A stretch of DNA of 64,000 bases from a bacterium (GTDB lineage: Bacteria > Bacillota > Clostridia > Lachnospirales > Lachnospiraceae), in assembly GCA_023664305.1 (NCBI GenBank), contig JAMPFT010000004.1, positions 1-64,000 of the forward strand. Reading direction: 5' to 3'. Each line of letters begins with the position of its first letter. Positions within the stretch are counted from its first letter, which is position 1. Shown here piece after piece: positions 1 through 8,715 of the stretch. The position numbers and the translations under genes are program-made. Under the pieces are notes generated by a model that saw nothing but the letters and a program-made list of their open reading frames with translations, made no database searches and was not told the DNA's origin.

Positions 1-45
1 TTTGTGTGAAGTTTTCAAGGTGCTATATTAGGTAGGGGCTTTTGA

Positions 46-1281
46 CCCCAACATCATAGTTATATTTATGTTGATTTCAAGAAGGATGACGACATCCGGG
101 AGTTTTGTGAGAGAACCGCCAATGCTGAAAAAATCATAGAATACTTATCCTTACTGAAAGGCAGGAGGATCACTGAAAATACGCTTTTGATCTTTGATGA
201 AGCGCAGGAATGCCCCAACATCCTGTCTTCTCTGAAATATTTTTGTCAGGATTTCAGAGAGATTCCCGTTATTGCAACCGGTTCAATGGTTCGAATCAAG
301 CTTCAAAGAGAGAGCAAAAAAAGAGGCGCAAAGGGAAGCGACAAATTCCTTTTCCCCGTGGGCAAAATTAATCAGGTTACCATCTATCCGATGACCTTTG
401 ACGAGTTTTTGATGAACGGCAATAAAATGCTGTATAACGCCATAAAAAAAGCTTACGAAGCCAAAATTCCGTTAGATGCGAAGATTCACGAGCTGGCAAT
501 GGAGCAGATTTATAAATATCTGCTTGTGGGCGGTATGCCTGAGGCGGTGGACGCTTACATTGACGGCAATAATCTTTTCGAAGCAAGAGAAATTCTCAAG
601 GCTTTGTATGATAATTACCTTGCCGATATGGAGCTTTATCAGGCAAGTCAGGAAGCTGTGCTGCGTTCCCACGTATTGTTTCAAAATATATATAAAGAGC
701 TTAACAGGGAATCAAAGAACTTTTCACCCGGGCTGATCGAGGGAAAGAGCAAAACAAGAGATTTTGCCACATCGATTCAGTGGCTGACTATGGCGCACAT
801 TGTGAATCAGTCGTTCCAGCTGAAAGAGCATATAACCATGCCGCTTATGCCCGACAACGAAAGTAATTTCCGGCTGTTTCTCGGCGATATTGGTATGTTC
901 TCATATCAAAGCGGCATCAATGCCGCCTCGTTTCTTTCAAGCGAAAGAGAAAACACTCTTTCCGGAATTTTCTTTGAAAATTTTGTGGCAAACGAATTGG
1001 TTGCAAAGGATCTGAAATTATTTTATTGGCGCGGCAAGGCTTCCGCTGAGCTTGAGTTTATTGTCGAGTCCAATAACAGACTTTACCCGATCGACGTCAA
1101 GAAGGGCAGAGGAACGCTTAATTCACTTGGAAAATTTTCAAATCATAATAAGTTTGAGGTCGCGATTAAGGTTTCCGGGAATAACTATGGCTATCATGCG
1201 GAACAGAAATTGTTGACCATACCGTTTTACTTTATCCCGTTTGCGGCAAAAGACCTTGCGGACGGAGCGCTGGGAGTATAA
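46..1281 (+). pseudogene. 5'-truncated DUF4143-type AAA ATPase
   Basis: The reading frame encodes the body of a bacterial ATP-binding protein of the AAA/DUF4143 type: a Walker B segment (LLIFDEAQECPN, near nt 184-220), a helical middle and a C-terminal nuclease-like domain (ELEFIVES followed by PIDVKKGRG). Family members begin with a P-loop about 40 residues before the strand seen here as SYIYVDF. That P-loop is absent, and the frame is closed by TGA at 43-45 and at 7-9. The sequence before codon 46 shows no homology to the family, so the gene appears cut by a recombination or insertion junction. A TTG at 187 could restart translation, but the product could not bind ATP normally. The cellular role of this family is not established. 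The window edge prevents seeing whether the 5' part lies further left. Confidence 0.7.
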
Positions 1282-1309
1282 GCCGCCTGATCGGCTTCCG
1301 CCAAATCCC

Positions 1310-2623
1310 TTAGGCCTTACCGTCTCGGATACCGCCCAGGCTCCGCCGCGTCCGTTCCGACATAATTAGCATCAAACCTCCGAACAGCAGCAGATAGGCG
1401 GGGTAAAGGCCGATGGTGAGACGGGCGGCCAGCAGGCCGAATAAAGGCGGCATAAAGGTGGAACCCACATAGGCGCTGGCCATCTGGATCCCGATGATCG
1501 CCTGCGAGTTGTCCCGGCCGAAATTGTCAGGGGTGGAATGGATGATGGAGGGGTAGACCGGCGCACAGCCAAGGCCTACCACGATCAGACCCGCGAGGGC
1601 GGGAAGGTCGAAGGGTACGGGCAGCAGGATCAACAGCGCGCCAAACAGGGCGGTAAGGGCGCCGATGCGGATCAGCTTTCTGTCTCCCAGGCGGTCCGCC
1701 ACAAAGCCGCAGAGAAAGCGTCCGAAGGTGATGCCGAGATAGAAGAGAGAGGCAAAGCGGGCGGCGGTTTCCGCGTCAATGCCGCGGTACTGCACCAGAT
1801 AGCTGCTGGCCCAGATACCCGCCGTGGATTCCAGGGCGCAGTAGGACAGGAAGGTGATCAGGACCAGGGGAACGCCTTTGAGCTGCAGCGCCCGGCGCAG
1901 AGTCAGCGTCCGTTTGTCGGCCGCGGGGGTGTTTTCTGCGGCAGGGACTGCGGCGGTCTGTATTGTTGTTCTGTTGTCGGGTGCTTTTGCGGCTGCGGGG
2001 CCCGATGTCTCTGCCGCTATTGCTTCAGCCCTGGGACCCGATGTTTCCGCGCCCGCTCTGTCGCCCGGCGTCTTTCCGGAACGCTTCCAGATGGGCAGAC
2101 TTAAGAAAAGCACAAGCGTCAGCCCGAACTGCAGGGCGGATACCGTGCCAAAGCCCAGACTCCAGCTGGAATAGCCGATGAGGCAGTAGCTCATGATGTA
2201 GGGGCTGACGGAGCAGCCGACGCCCCAGAAGCAGTGAAGCCAGCTCATATGGCGGGAGGCATAGTGGAGGGCCACATAATTGTTCAGGGAGGCGTCCACC
2301 GCGCCCGCTCCCAGCCCGTAGGGAACGGCCCAGAGGCAGAGCAGCAGGAAGGAGTCGGCGACGGAAAAGCCGAACAGGGCGGCAGCCGTGAGGAACACGC
2401 TGACTGCGGTGACAAGCCCCGTGCCGAATTTCCGGGTGAGCCTGTCCGCCAGAAGGCTTGACAGAATCGTGCCGCCGGAGATCAGCATGGTGATCATTCC
2501 CATGTAGGAAACGGGGATCTGAAGATCCTGATGCATGACGGGCCAGGCGGAGCCTATGAGGGAGTCCGGCAGTCCCAGACTGATAAAAGCGATATAAATG
2601 ATAACAAGAAGAAGTGAATACAT
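1310..2623 (-). CDS. MFS transporter, sugar-permease-like
   Basis: This is a 12-helix major facilitator superfamily protein of about 437 residues. The start at 2623 is chosen because GGAGG lies about 8 nt upstream; an upstream in-frame ATG at 2713 lacks this. The N-terminal half has the pattern LGLPDSLIGSAWP and ADRLTRKFG (loop 2-3 MFS signature), and the second half has a matching GRFLCGFVADRLGDRK. It resembles fucose-permease/YbjJ-like carriers, but the substrate cannot be read from sequence. The central loop between helices 6 and 7 is lengthened by a low-complexity stretch rich in Ala, Glu, Thr and Pro with a repeated ETSGP motif. It is transcribed alone and divergently from the deacylase gene to its right. 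Confidence 0.85.
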   Translation of the reverse strand: MYSLLLVIIYIAFISLGLPDSLIGSAWPVMHQDLQIPVSYMGMITMLISGGTILSSLLADRLTRKFGTGLVTAVSVFLTAAALFGFSVADSFLLLCLWAVPYGLGAGAVDASLNNYVALHYASRHMSWLHCFWGVGCSVSPYIMSYCLIGYSSWSLGFGTVSALQFGLTLVLFLSLPIWKRSGKTPGDRAGAETSGPRAEAIAAETSGPAAAKAPDNRTTIQTAAVPAAENTPAADKRTLTLRRALQLKGVPLVLITFLSYCALESTAGIWASSYLVQYRGIDAETAARFASLFYLGITFGRFLCGFVADRLGDRKLIRIGALTALFGALLILLPVPFDLPALAGLIVVGLGCAPVYPSIIHSTPDNFGRDNSQAIIGIQMASAYVGSTFMPPLFGLLAARLTIGLYPAYLLLFGGLMLIMSERTRRSLGGIRDGKA

Positions 2624-2850
2624 GGCCGTTACCTCCAAAAAAAGCACAATATGTTGTGGCAGTCCGGAAAAAGCTATGGTATACTTGATATGATCCGGGA
2701 AACAGTATAGCATGAACGGACATTTGTGTAAAGAAACGTCAGGCGGGTTTATCCGGTTTGTACTGCGGCAGACAGCATGACGGAAAGAGAGCGAAGACCC
2801 GGGCAGATCGGGCGCAGCGTCCGGTAAATTTCAAATCCGGAGGGATGACA

Positions 2851-3336
2851 GTGGCAAAGCAGAAGGAAATCAGGACAAACGCCATGCGTATTTTGGAATC
2901 GATGGGGATTCCTTTTGAACAGTATACCTACGAGTGCGATCATTTTGTGGACGGGCTTCAGATAGCGGACAAGCTGGGACTTCCCCGGGAGAAGGTGTAT
3001 AAGACGCTGGTGACCAGGGGAAGCAGCGGAAATTATTTTGTGTTTGTGATCCCGGTCGCGGAGGAGCTGGATCTGAAGGCGGCGGCCCGCAGCGTGGGAG
3101 AAAAGAGCGTGGAGATGATACCGGTTAAGGAGATCAACAATATCACCGGTTACATTCGGGGCGGCTGTACGGCGGTAGGAATGAAAAAGCGCTATGTGAC
3201 CCGGATCGACGGCACGGCCCTTGCGCTGGAGCGGATAATTGTCAGCGGCGGACGTATCGGTTCGCAGCTGGAGCTTACGCCCGGAGATCTGGCCCGCGCC
3301 GCGGAGGCGGAGTTTGCGGACATTATCCGGCGCTGA
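2851..3336 (+). CDS. ybaK: Cys-tRNA(Pro)/Cys-tRNA(Cys) deacylase YbaK/EbsC
   Basis: The 161-residue protein matches the YbaK/EbsC trans-editing family, which hydrolyses cysteine mischarged on tRNA(Pro). The N-terminus AKQKEIRTNAMRILE, the VYKTLVTRG segment, the conserved KEINNITGYIRGGCTAVGMK core and the final SQLELTPGDLARA segment are all typical, and the length matches the family. A GTG start at 2851 is preferred because GGAGG (2839-2843) sits 7 nt before it. The ATG at 2845 is only one base from that site, and a start at 2758 would add an unrelated extension. The gene stands alone on this strand, followed by a repeat-bearing spacer and the cysteine-cluster protein gene. Confidence 0.9.
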   Translation: MAKQKEIRTNAMRILESMGIPFEQYTYECDHFVDGLQIADKLGLPREKVYKTLVTRGSSGNYFVFVIPVAEELDLKAAARSVGEKSVEMIPVKEINNITGYIRGGCTAVGMKKRYVTRIDGTALALERIIVSGGRIGSQLELTPGDLARAAEAEFADIIRR

Positions 3337-3398
3337 ACTGCGGACGTGCGGGAGGTGCAACGGCGAGCAAGGAGGCGCAGACCGCCGGGAGAGCGGTC

Positions 3399-3493
3399 GC
3401 AAAAAGGGCGGGCGCAGTCTGAAAGCGCAACGCGAGGCAAAGTGGGTGCAGTCGGAAAGCATAACGCGAGGAAAGGCGGGCGCAGCCTGAAAG
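3399..3493 (+). repeat. Degenerate 34-38 bp tandem repeat, about 2.6 copies
   Basis: Three successive segments (3399-3436, 3437-3470, 3471-3493) share the pattern GCAAA.gGGyGCAG.C.GAAAGC.AACGCGAG with substitutions and small indels. They occupy the spacer between ybaK and the cysteine-cluster gene. The longest open frame runs through them, but no ribosome binding site supports translation. The origin is probably local duplication. Confidence 0.7.
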
Positions 3494-3519
3494 TACCATG
3501 GTATTGCGGAGGAACCGGA

Positions 3520-4176
3520 ATGAGACGAAATGTGAGCCTAAAGGAGATATCGGACGGGCGGCTGTACGGATATCAGGATATGGTGAAGGCTGACTGCCAC
3601 GGGTGCGTGGGATGCCATAAGTGCTGCACCGGGATGGGTAATTCCGTGGTGCTGGATCCCTATGACGTCTGGAGGCTGCAAAAAGGGCTGGGCCGGTCCC
3701 TTGAGACGCTTCTGGAGGAGGGCAGGGTTGAGCTTCATGTGGCGGACGGATGCGTACTGCCCAATCTTAAGATGAGCGGGCCTGAGGAGGCGTGTTCCTT
3801 TCTGGATGAAGAGGGCAGATGCAGTATCCATGAGTACAGGCCGGGGATCTGCAGGCTTTTTCCGCTGGGCCGATATTATGAGGACGGGAATTTTCGGTTC
3901 TTTTTGCAGGTGGGAGAGTGCGGCGCGGGGAACCGAACCAAGGTCAAAGTCGGCAAGTGGATCGACACGCCCCTGCAGATGAAAAATCATGAATTTCTTT
4001 GCAGCTGGCATCAGCTGCTGAAGGATGTGGAGAAAGCGGTTTGGGGCAAAGAGGACAGCGAATACGCAAAGGCGTTGAATATGAGCCTGCTGACGGCGTT
4101 TTATTTTGGAGAGATCGGCGGGGCGGAGGACTTTTACGCGGCGTTTTTTCAAAAGCGGAAGGAATTTAAAATCTAA
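3520..4176 (+). CDS. YkgJ-type cysteine cluster protein
   Basis: A 218-residue protein of the YkgJ / CxxCxxxC family, thought to bind a metal ion (Zn or Fe). The N-terminal motif CHGCVGCHKCC, the central CSFLDEEGRCSIHEYRPGICRLFPLG and a later ECG supply the expected ligand cysteines. The ATG at 3520 is 7 nt after GGAGG (3508-3512); an upstream frame through the tandem repeats is unlikely to be translated. It lies 17 nt before the glycosyltransferase gene and is probably co-transcribed with it. The biochemical function of the family is unknown. Confidence 0.85.
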   Translation: MRRNVSLKEISDGRLYGYQDMVKADCHGCVGCHKCCTGMGNSVVLDPYDVWRLQKGLGRSLETLLEEGRVELHVADGCVLPNLKMSGPEEACSFLDEEGRCSIHEYRPGICRLFPLGRYYEDGNFRFFLQVGECGAGNRTKVKVGKWIDTPLQMKNHEFLCSWHQLLKDVEKAVWGKEDSEYAKALNMSLLTAFYFGEIGGAEDFYAAFFQKRKEFKI

Positions 4177-4193
4177 GATGGGAGAATGATAAG

Positions 4194-5525
4194 ATGGAGC
4201 CTTTGGTTTCAATCATTGTTCCGGTGTACAATGCGGAAAATTATCTGGTGCGCTGCGTCGGAAGCGTGCTGAATCAGGAGTATACCAATTTTGAACTGCT
4301 GCTGGTGGACGACGGCAGCAGGGATAATTCCGGCGCCGTCTGCGACGGGTTTGCCCAGAGGGACGGCAGGGTAAGGGTGATCCATAAGGAGAACACCGGG
4401 GTCTCGGACAGCAGAAACTGTGCGCTGGAACAGGCGAAGGGGAAATATATCCAGTTTCTGGACAGCGACGACTGGCTGACGCCGGAGGCCACAAAGCTGT
4501 TTGTGCGCAGCGCCGAGGCCAGCGGGTGCGACATGGTGATCGCGGACTTTTACCGGGTATCCGGCGGAAATCTGGCCCACAAGGGAGACATCGAGAAGGA
4601 GGGACTGCTGACAAGGCAGGAATTTGCGGTGCTGATGATGGAGAATCCCGCGGATTTTTACTACGGTGTGCTCTGGAACAAGCTGTTTCGGCGGGAATTG
4701 ATCGACAGACTGTGCCTGAGGATGGATCCGCAGATCAGCTGGTGCGAGGATTTTATCTTTAATCTGGAATATCTCAGGCATTGCAGAAGCATCTATGCGT
4801 TGAATGTGCCGGTTTATTATTATGTAAAGACGAAAGGCAGCCTGGTGAACAGTCAGGGGGCCAGCATCAACAATACCATCCGCATGAAGCTGAATGTATT
4901 CGAGTATTACAATCAGTTTTACAAAGAGATTTACGATGAGGAGAGCTATGATGATATCCGGTTTCAGGTCTACCGGTTTTTCGTCACGGGGGCGAAGGAC
5001 GGATTTGTGCCGCCGTCGATCCTGCCGGGAAGCGTCAGGCTGGGGCAGGAGCGGCAGGGTTACGCGCTGCCGCAGGCGTTGGAGAAGGAAGGTCCCGCCC
5101 TGGATTACTACAGATACCGGAAGCTTTGGGAGTGCTGCTGTGAGCGGGCGGCGGACAGAAACGACATGTCCCGGGCGGAGGCGATGATCCTGATCTATCT
5201 GAATCAGGGCTTCGCCGTGACGGGCGCGGGGCAGCTGGCGGAGCTGACGGGACTGACCAGGCACAGCGTGAGCAGCGCCATACAGAAGCTGGAAAAGCGG
5301 CAGCTGGTCAAGCGGGAATCCGGAAAGCGGAAGAAGCAGTACCTTCTCTGCCCGGCGGCGGAGCCGGTTCTGGCGGAGCTTAAGGAGACGGAGCAGGAAT
5401 TTGAGGAGGCGGGATTTTTACTCTTTTCGGAGGAGGAAAGGCAGAGCTACAGGGTATTGGCGGGTAAGATGCAGGATGGCATAAAAAGTATTCTGCGGGA
5501 GCGGCGAACCAGGATCCGGGATTGA
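4194..5525 (+). CDS. GT2 glycosyltransferase fused to a MarR-like winged-helix domain
   Basis: Residues 1 to about 285 form a GT-A family 2 glycosyltransferase: SIIVPVYNAE at the N-terminus, DDGS at 39-42 for nucleotide binding, DSDD at 90-93 as the metal-binding DxD region, and WCEDFIFNLEY further on. Such enzymes transfer sugars to surface polysaccharides. From about residue 326 the sequence changes to a MarR-type winged helix: SRAEAMILIYL, QLAELTGLTRHSVSSAIQKL as the recognition helix region, and VKRESGKRKKQYLL as the wing, ending in a long helix. There is no stop or start signal between the two parts. The ATG at 4194 has GGGAGA 8 nt upstream. A GT2 plus DNA-binding fusion is unusual, so the second half may be a protein-interaction fold or a real regulator. 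Confidence 0.8.
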   Translation: MEPLVSIIVPVYNAENYLVRCVGSVLNQEYTNFELLLVDDGSRDNSGAVCDGFAQRDGRVRVIHKENTGVSDSRNCALEQAKGKYIQFLDSDDWLTPEATKLFVRSAEASGCDMVIADFYRVSGGNLAHKGDIEKEGLLTRQEFAVLMMENPADFYYGVLWNKLFRRELIDRLCLRMDPQISWCEDFIFNLEYLRHCRSIYALNVPVYYYVKTKGSLVNSQGASINNTIRMKLNVFEYYNQFYKEIYDEESYDDIRFQVYRFFVTGAKDGFVPPSILPGSVRLGQERQGYALPQALEKEGPALDYYRYRKLWECCCERAADRNDMSRAEAMILIYLNQGFAVTGAGQLAELTGLTRHSVSSAIQKLEKRQLVKRESGKRKKQYLLCPAAEPVLAELKETEQEFEEAGFLLFSEEERQSYRVLAGKMQDGIKSILRERRTRIRD

Positions 5526-5721
5526 CCGTCTATCCGGGCGGAACGGCTCGAAGGCAGATGTTTTGAGGCGGCGGAAAGGCTGCAGGTGCGGATCATAAAC
5601 TCGACGGAGAGAAAAAGGGAAGCTGCCGGCGCGGCAGAAAAGCGTAACAGAGATAAAGGGAACATACGTCTGCGCGGACGGCGAGGCGGAGACAGGAAAG
5701 ACGGAGCGGAGAAAAGACGGA

Positions 5722-6972
5722 ATGTATGAAGAGAGGATGAGCGAGTCCGAGGAGGAACGGGCCAGACGGCGCAGGGCGCGTATACAGGAACTGAGACGGA
5801 AAAAACGCAGGGCGCAGATTCTGCAGAAAAGAGTGTTTCCCGCGGCGGCAGCGATGATTCTGATTCTTGCAACGGTGGGAATCGTCGGGCTTGTGAGGAG
5901 CGGAAGCAGGGACCCGGAGGCGGGAGGAAGCGATACGCAGCAGGCGGACGAAAAGGTTTCGGAGAAAAACCGGGACGGGGAAGAACAGTCGGACAGCGCT
6001 TCGGCGGCGATCCCTCAGGCAAATGCTTCGCGGGCACAGGAGACTGTGGGGAAGGCGGTGCGCAGACAGCGGGAACAGGAGGCGGAAGAGTTCTACGGAC
6101 CTTTCCTGCCGCCCCGGCCGGATCCTTTTTCTGCGGCGGCGGATGAAAATACAGCCGGGTTTCCCCAGGAGGTAATCAGCGAGTACGGAATCCTGATCGA
6201 TGTGGAGGATGAAAGGATTGTAGCCCAGCGGGAGGGGATGACACGGATGAGCCCCGCGTCCATGACAAAGATTCTGACGGTGCTGACGGCGGCGGACGCT
6301 TTGAAGATCAGCGGGGAGGACTGGCAAAGTCTGTCCGTTCTGGAGGAAAAATTTACGATCACCATCGAGATCACGGATTACAGCTTTGTCAACGAGTGCA
6401 GCAACGTGGGGTTCGAGGTGGGAGAAGAGGTGACGGTCAGGGATCTCTTTTACGGGACAGTCCTTCCCTCTGGCGCGGATGCGGCTCTGGGGCTGGCCTG
6501 TTTTGTGGCGGGGTCTCACGAGGCGTTTGTGGAGCTGATGAATGAGAAGCTGGAGGAGTTGGGGCTGGCGGATACCACTCATTTTACCAACTGTGTCGGG
6601 CTTTACGACAAAGAGCATTACACCACGGTCTACGACATGGCGGTGATCCTGAAGACGGCGGCGGACAATCCCTTTTGCCGGGAGGTCCTCTCGGCGCGTA
6701 CCTATAACACTTCCCCCACGGAGCAGCATCCCGAGGGACTTTTGATCTCCAACTGGTTTCTGCGGCGGATCGAAGACAAGGATACCCACGGGGAGGTTCT
6801 TTGCGGGAAGACGGGATATATCCTACAGTCGAGGAGCTGTGCCGCCAGTCTCGCGGCGGATGGAAACGGCAGGGAATATATCTGTGTGACGGGAGGATCC
6901 TCGGGAACCAAGAACTGTATCAACGATCATGTCAGACTGTATCAGACCTGGCTTGCGGACGGGCCGGAGTGA
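5722..6972 (+). CDS. Serine-type D-Ala-D-Ala carboxypeptidase (peptidase S11)
   Basis: This is a DacA-like penicillin-binding protein that trims peptidoglycan pentapeptides. A basic cytoplasmic N-terminus (residues 1-37) precedes one membrane anchor (about 38-58), then an acidic low-complexity linker to about 140 and the catalytic domain. The SxxK nucleophile motif is SMTK at 180-183 and the KTG triad is at 363-365. At the position of the usual SxN motif the sequence is SGA (250-252, in LPSGADAALG), so the canonical Asn is replaced by Ala; some clostridial members may share this. The C-terminal anchor domain of PBP5 seems absent, with the N-terminal helix doing the anchoring. The start is 5722 or, less likely, 5737. 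A 66-bp tandem repeat follows the stop. Confidence 0.85.
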   Translation: MYEERMSESEEERARRRRARIQELRRKKRRAQILQKRVFPAAAAMILILATVGIVGLVRSGSRDPEAGGSDTQQADEKVSEKNRDGEEQSDSASAAIPQANASRAQETVGKAVRRQREQEAEEFYGPFLPPRPDPFSAAADENTAGFPQEVISEYGILIDVEDERIVAQREGMTRMSPASMTKILTVLTAADALKISGEDWQSLSVLEEKFTITIEITDYSFVNECSNVGFEVGEEVTVRDLFYGTVLPSGADAALGLACFVAGSHEAFVELMNEKLEELGLADTTHFTNCVGLYDKEHYTTVYDMAVILKTAADNPFCREVLSARTYNTSPTEQHPEGLLISNWFLRRIEDKDTHGEVLCGKTGYILQSRSCAASLAADGNGREYICVTGGSSGTKNCINDHVRLYQTWLADGPE

Positions 6973-6988
6973 AGCTGCCCCGCGGTTT

Positions 6989-7191
6989 GCGGGATTGGAG
7001 GGCGCTGCCTTTTGCAAAATCCGGAGGTAAGAAAAGAAGCCGTTCCCGCGGCCCGCGGGATTGGAGGGCGCTGCCTTTTGCAAAATCCGGAGGTAAGAAA
7101 AGAAGCCGTTCCCGCGGCCCGCGGGATTGGAGGGCGTTGCCTTTTGCAAAATCCGGAGGTAAGAAAAGAAGCCGCTCCGCGGCCTGCGGGA
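6989..7191 (+). repeat. 66-bp tandem repeat, three copies plus a fragment
   Basis: Near-identical units begin at 6989, 7055 and 7121, with a degenerating fourth start at 7186 after a 65-bp step. Each unit contains GCGGGATTGGAGGGCG, a CTTTTGCAAAA run, CCGGAGGTAAG and a GC-rich palindromic edge (CCGCGGCCCGCGG). A period of 22 codons keeps frames open on both strands, but no start with a fitting ribosome binding site supports translation. The repeat fills most of the 322-bp gap between the carboxypeptidase and zinc-ribbon genes. Confidence 0.9.
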
Positions 7192-7294
7192 TTTGGACAA
7201 AGCGGCGGATTTCCGAGTGGGAGCGCCTTGAACAGATAAAAATACATGCGTTATTATATAAAAAACAGCATTTTCGAGAAGGAGGGGACCTGAG

Positions 7295-7840
7295 ATGAAT
7301 TGCAGTTCTTGCGGCGTCGAATTGGAGAAGGGGGCACTGATCTGCCCAAAATGCGGAACCGTGGTGGTGAGGGAAAGCAAAAAACTGTTGACAAAAAAGG
7401 AGTTCTGGGAGCTTCCGGCGGTGAAGCCCTGCAGAGTGAATATCAATACGGCGGCAGGCATCATTTATGCCTGCTGTGTCCTTAACGTAGCGCTTAAGGT
7501 AACCGGTTCCAGCTATCTGGGACAGTATGTTTCCGTCATAGAGGCGCTGCTGGTGGCCGGGGTAGCGGTGTGGATGCAGCTTGCAAAAAGCAGAACCGCC
7601 GCCATACTTCTTTTGGTGTACGGGATCTTAAGCATGATTATTTCATCCGTTCTGGCCGGAAAAATCGTAGGCTGGTTTATCCCGCTGGCGGGCGCTTACG
7701 CGGTGGTCTATACTTTTCGGTTCCAGAAGGACTGGAAGCGGTATCAGGAGGAGGGCGTCCGTCCGCAGGAAATTCCGGAGCGTGTCAGCGACGGACTTTT
7801 CCAAAAAAACAAATTTTTTGACGACAAAAAGAAAAAATAA
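7295..7840 (+). CDS. Zinc-ribbon membrane protein of unknown function
   Basis: The protein has 181 residues. The N-terminus is a double-knuckle zinc ribbon (CSSCG at 3-7 and CPKCG at 17-21), followed by a soluble stretch and three or four hydrophobic segments between about residues 50 and 145, then a charged C-terminus ending in a lysine run. The architecture is common in Firmicutes, where a cytoplasmic ribbon sits on a small membrane domain, but no function is known. GGAGGGG lies 8 nt before the ATG. The gene converges on sdaAA with only five bases between the stop codons. Confidence 0.8.
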   Translation: MNCSSCGVELEKGALICPKCGTVVVRESKKLLTKKEFWELPAVKPCRVNINTAAGIIYACCVLNVALKVTGSSYLGQYVSVIEALLVAGVAVWMQLAKSRTAAILLLVYGILSMIISSVLAGKIVGWFIPLAGAYAVVYTFRFQKDWKRYQEEGVRPQEIPERVSDGLFQKNKFFDDKKKK

Positions 7841-7863
7841 GGGCCTTAAAAGCCCTTGATCTT
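7838..7863. terminator. Bidirectional terminator between convergent genes
   Basis: An AAGGGC / GCCCTT stem surrounds the two stop codons. It is followed by a T-rich run on the plus strand (CTTTTCTTTG) and, read on the minus strand, by TTATTTTTTC. One hairpin therefore appears to end both the zinc-ribbon gene and the serine dehydratase operon. Confidence 0.7.
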
Positions 7864-8715
7864 TTCTTTGCAGGAGATCCCGGCAGGGGTTGCCGCCAGG
7901 CCGCCTCTGCCGGTTTCTTTCAGTTCCTCCGGCATCAGGCGTCCGATGCTGCGCATGGCGTCGAAGACCTGATCCGGCGGAATTTTGCTGCGGATGCCGG
8001 CACAGGCCAGATCCGCGCCGGTCAGGGCGTTGACGGCGCCGATCACGTTGCGCTTGACGCAGGGCACCTCCACCAGCCCCGCCACGGGGTCGCAGGCCAG
8101 TCCCAGCAGATTTTTCATGGCCAGAGCGGCGGCGTGGGCGACGGTTTCACCGTTTCCGCCGCAAAGGTAGGCGGCGCTTCCCGCGGCCATGGCGGAGGCT
8201 GCGCCGATTTCCGCCTGACACCCTCCCGCGGCGCCGGAGACGGAGGCGCGGGAAGCGATGATTCCGCCGATTCCGGCCGCCGTATACAGGGCCTTTACCA
8301 TTTCCGCCCTCGGGAAGCCCTTTTCCTTCTCCAGGGACAGAAGCACCGCGGGAACGACGCCGCAGGAGCCTGCCGTGGGCGCGGCCACGATACGGCGCAT
8401 ACAGGCGTTGGATTCTCCCATTTTTATCGCCTTTTCCATGACAAGTCCCAGAAAGGGGCCGCAGAGCAGAGAGCCTTCCTTGCGGGCCCTTGCAAGCTTT
8501 TCCCCGTCTCCGCCCGCCAGGCCGCTGGCGGAGGCAAGATTCGGATCGTAGGCGTCGTCCGCGTTTTCCATGGCCTCGTAAAGCTCTTCCATCCGCCGGA
8601 AGGCCTCCCCGGCGGAAATCTCCAGCTCAAGGCAGTCCGCGTCCCGGACAATCTCCCAGAAAGCGGCTCCGGTTTTTGCTTCCAGCTCCAGTATTTCCTC
8701 AAAAGACTGATACAT
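7846..8715 (-). CDS. sdaAA: L-serine dehydratase, iron-sulfur dependent, alpha subunit
   Basis: This is the catalytic subunit of the two-chain [4Fe-4S] L-serine dehydratase, which converts L-serine to pyruvate and ammonia. The 289-residue protein contains the expected cysteine motifs in APTAGSCGVVPAVL, AAGGCQAEIG and ACDPVAGLVEVPCVKRN, which ligate the cluster in this family. The ATG at 8715 is chosen because GGAGG lies 5 nt upstream; a TTG at 8727 lacks this. It overlaps the 3' end of the beta-subunit gene by 17 nt, so the two are translationally coupled. A bidirectional terminator follows. Confidence 0.95.
   Translation of the reverse strand: MYQSFEEILELEAKTGAAFWEIVRDADCLELEISAGEAFRRMEELYEAMENADDAYDPNLASASGLAGGDGEKLARARKEGSLLCGPFLGLVMEKAIKMGESNACMRRIVAAPTAGSCGVVPAVLLSLEKEKGFPRAEMVKALYTAAGIGGIIASRASVSGAAGGCQAEIGAASAMAAGSAAYLCGGNGETVAHAAALAMKNLLGLACDPVAGLVEVPCVKRNVIGAVNALTGADLACAGIRSKIPPDQVFDAMRSIGRLMPEELKETGRGGLAATPAGISCKEKIKGF

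Noticed and set aside
2675-2712. Promoters in the MFS/ybaK divergent gap
   Set aside because: Several TATA-like hexamers exist on both strands, but none has a partner at 16-18 bp, so no site is asserted.
7012-7239. 75-codon ORF through the 66-bp repeats
   Set aside because: Openness is a consequence of the 3n repeat period; there is no correctly spaced start and no conservation signal.
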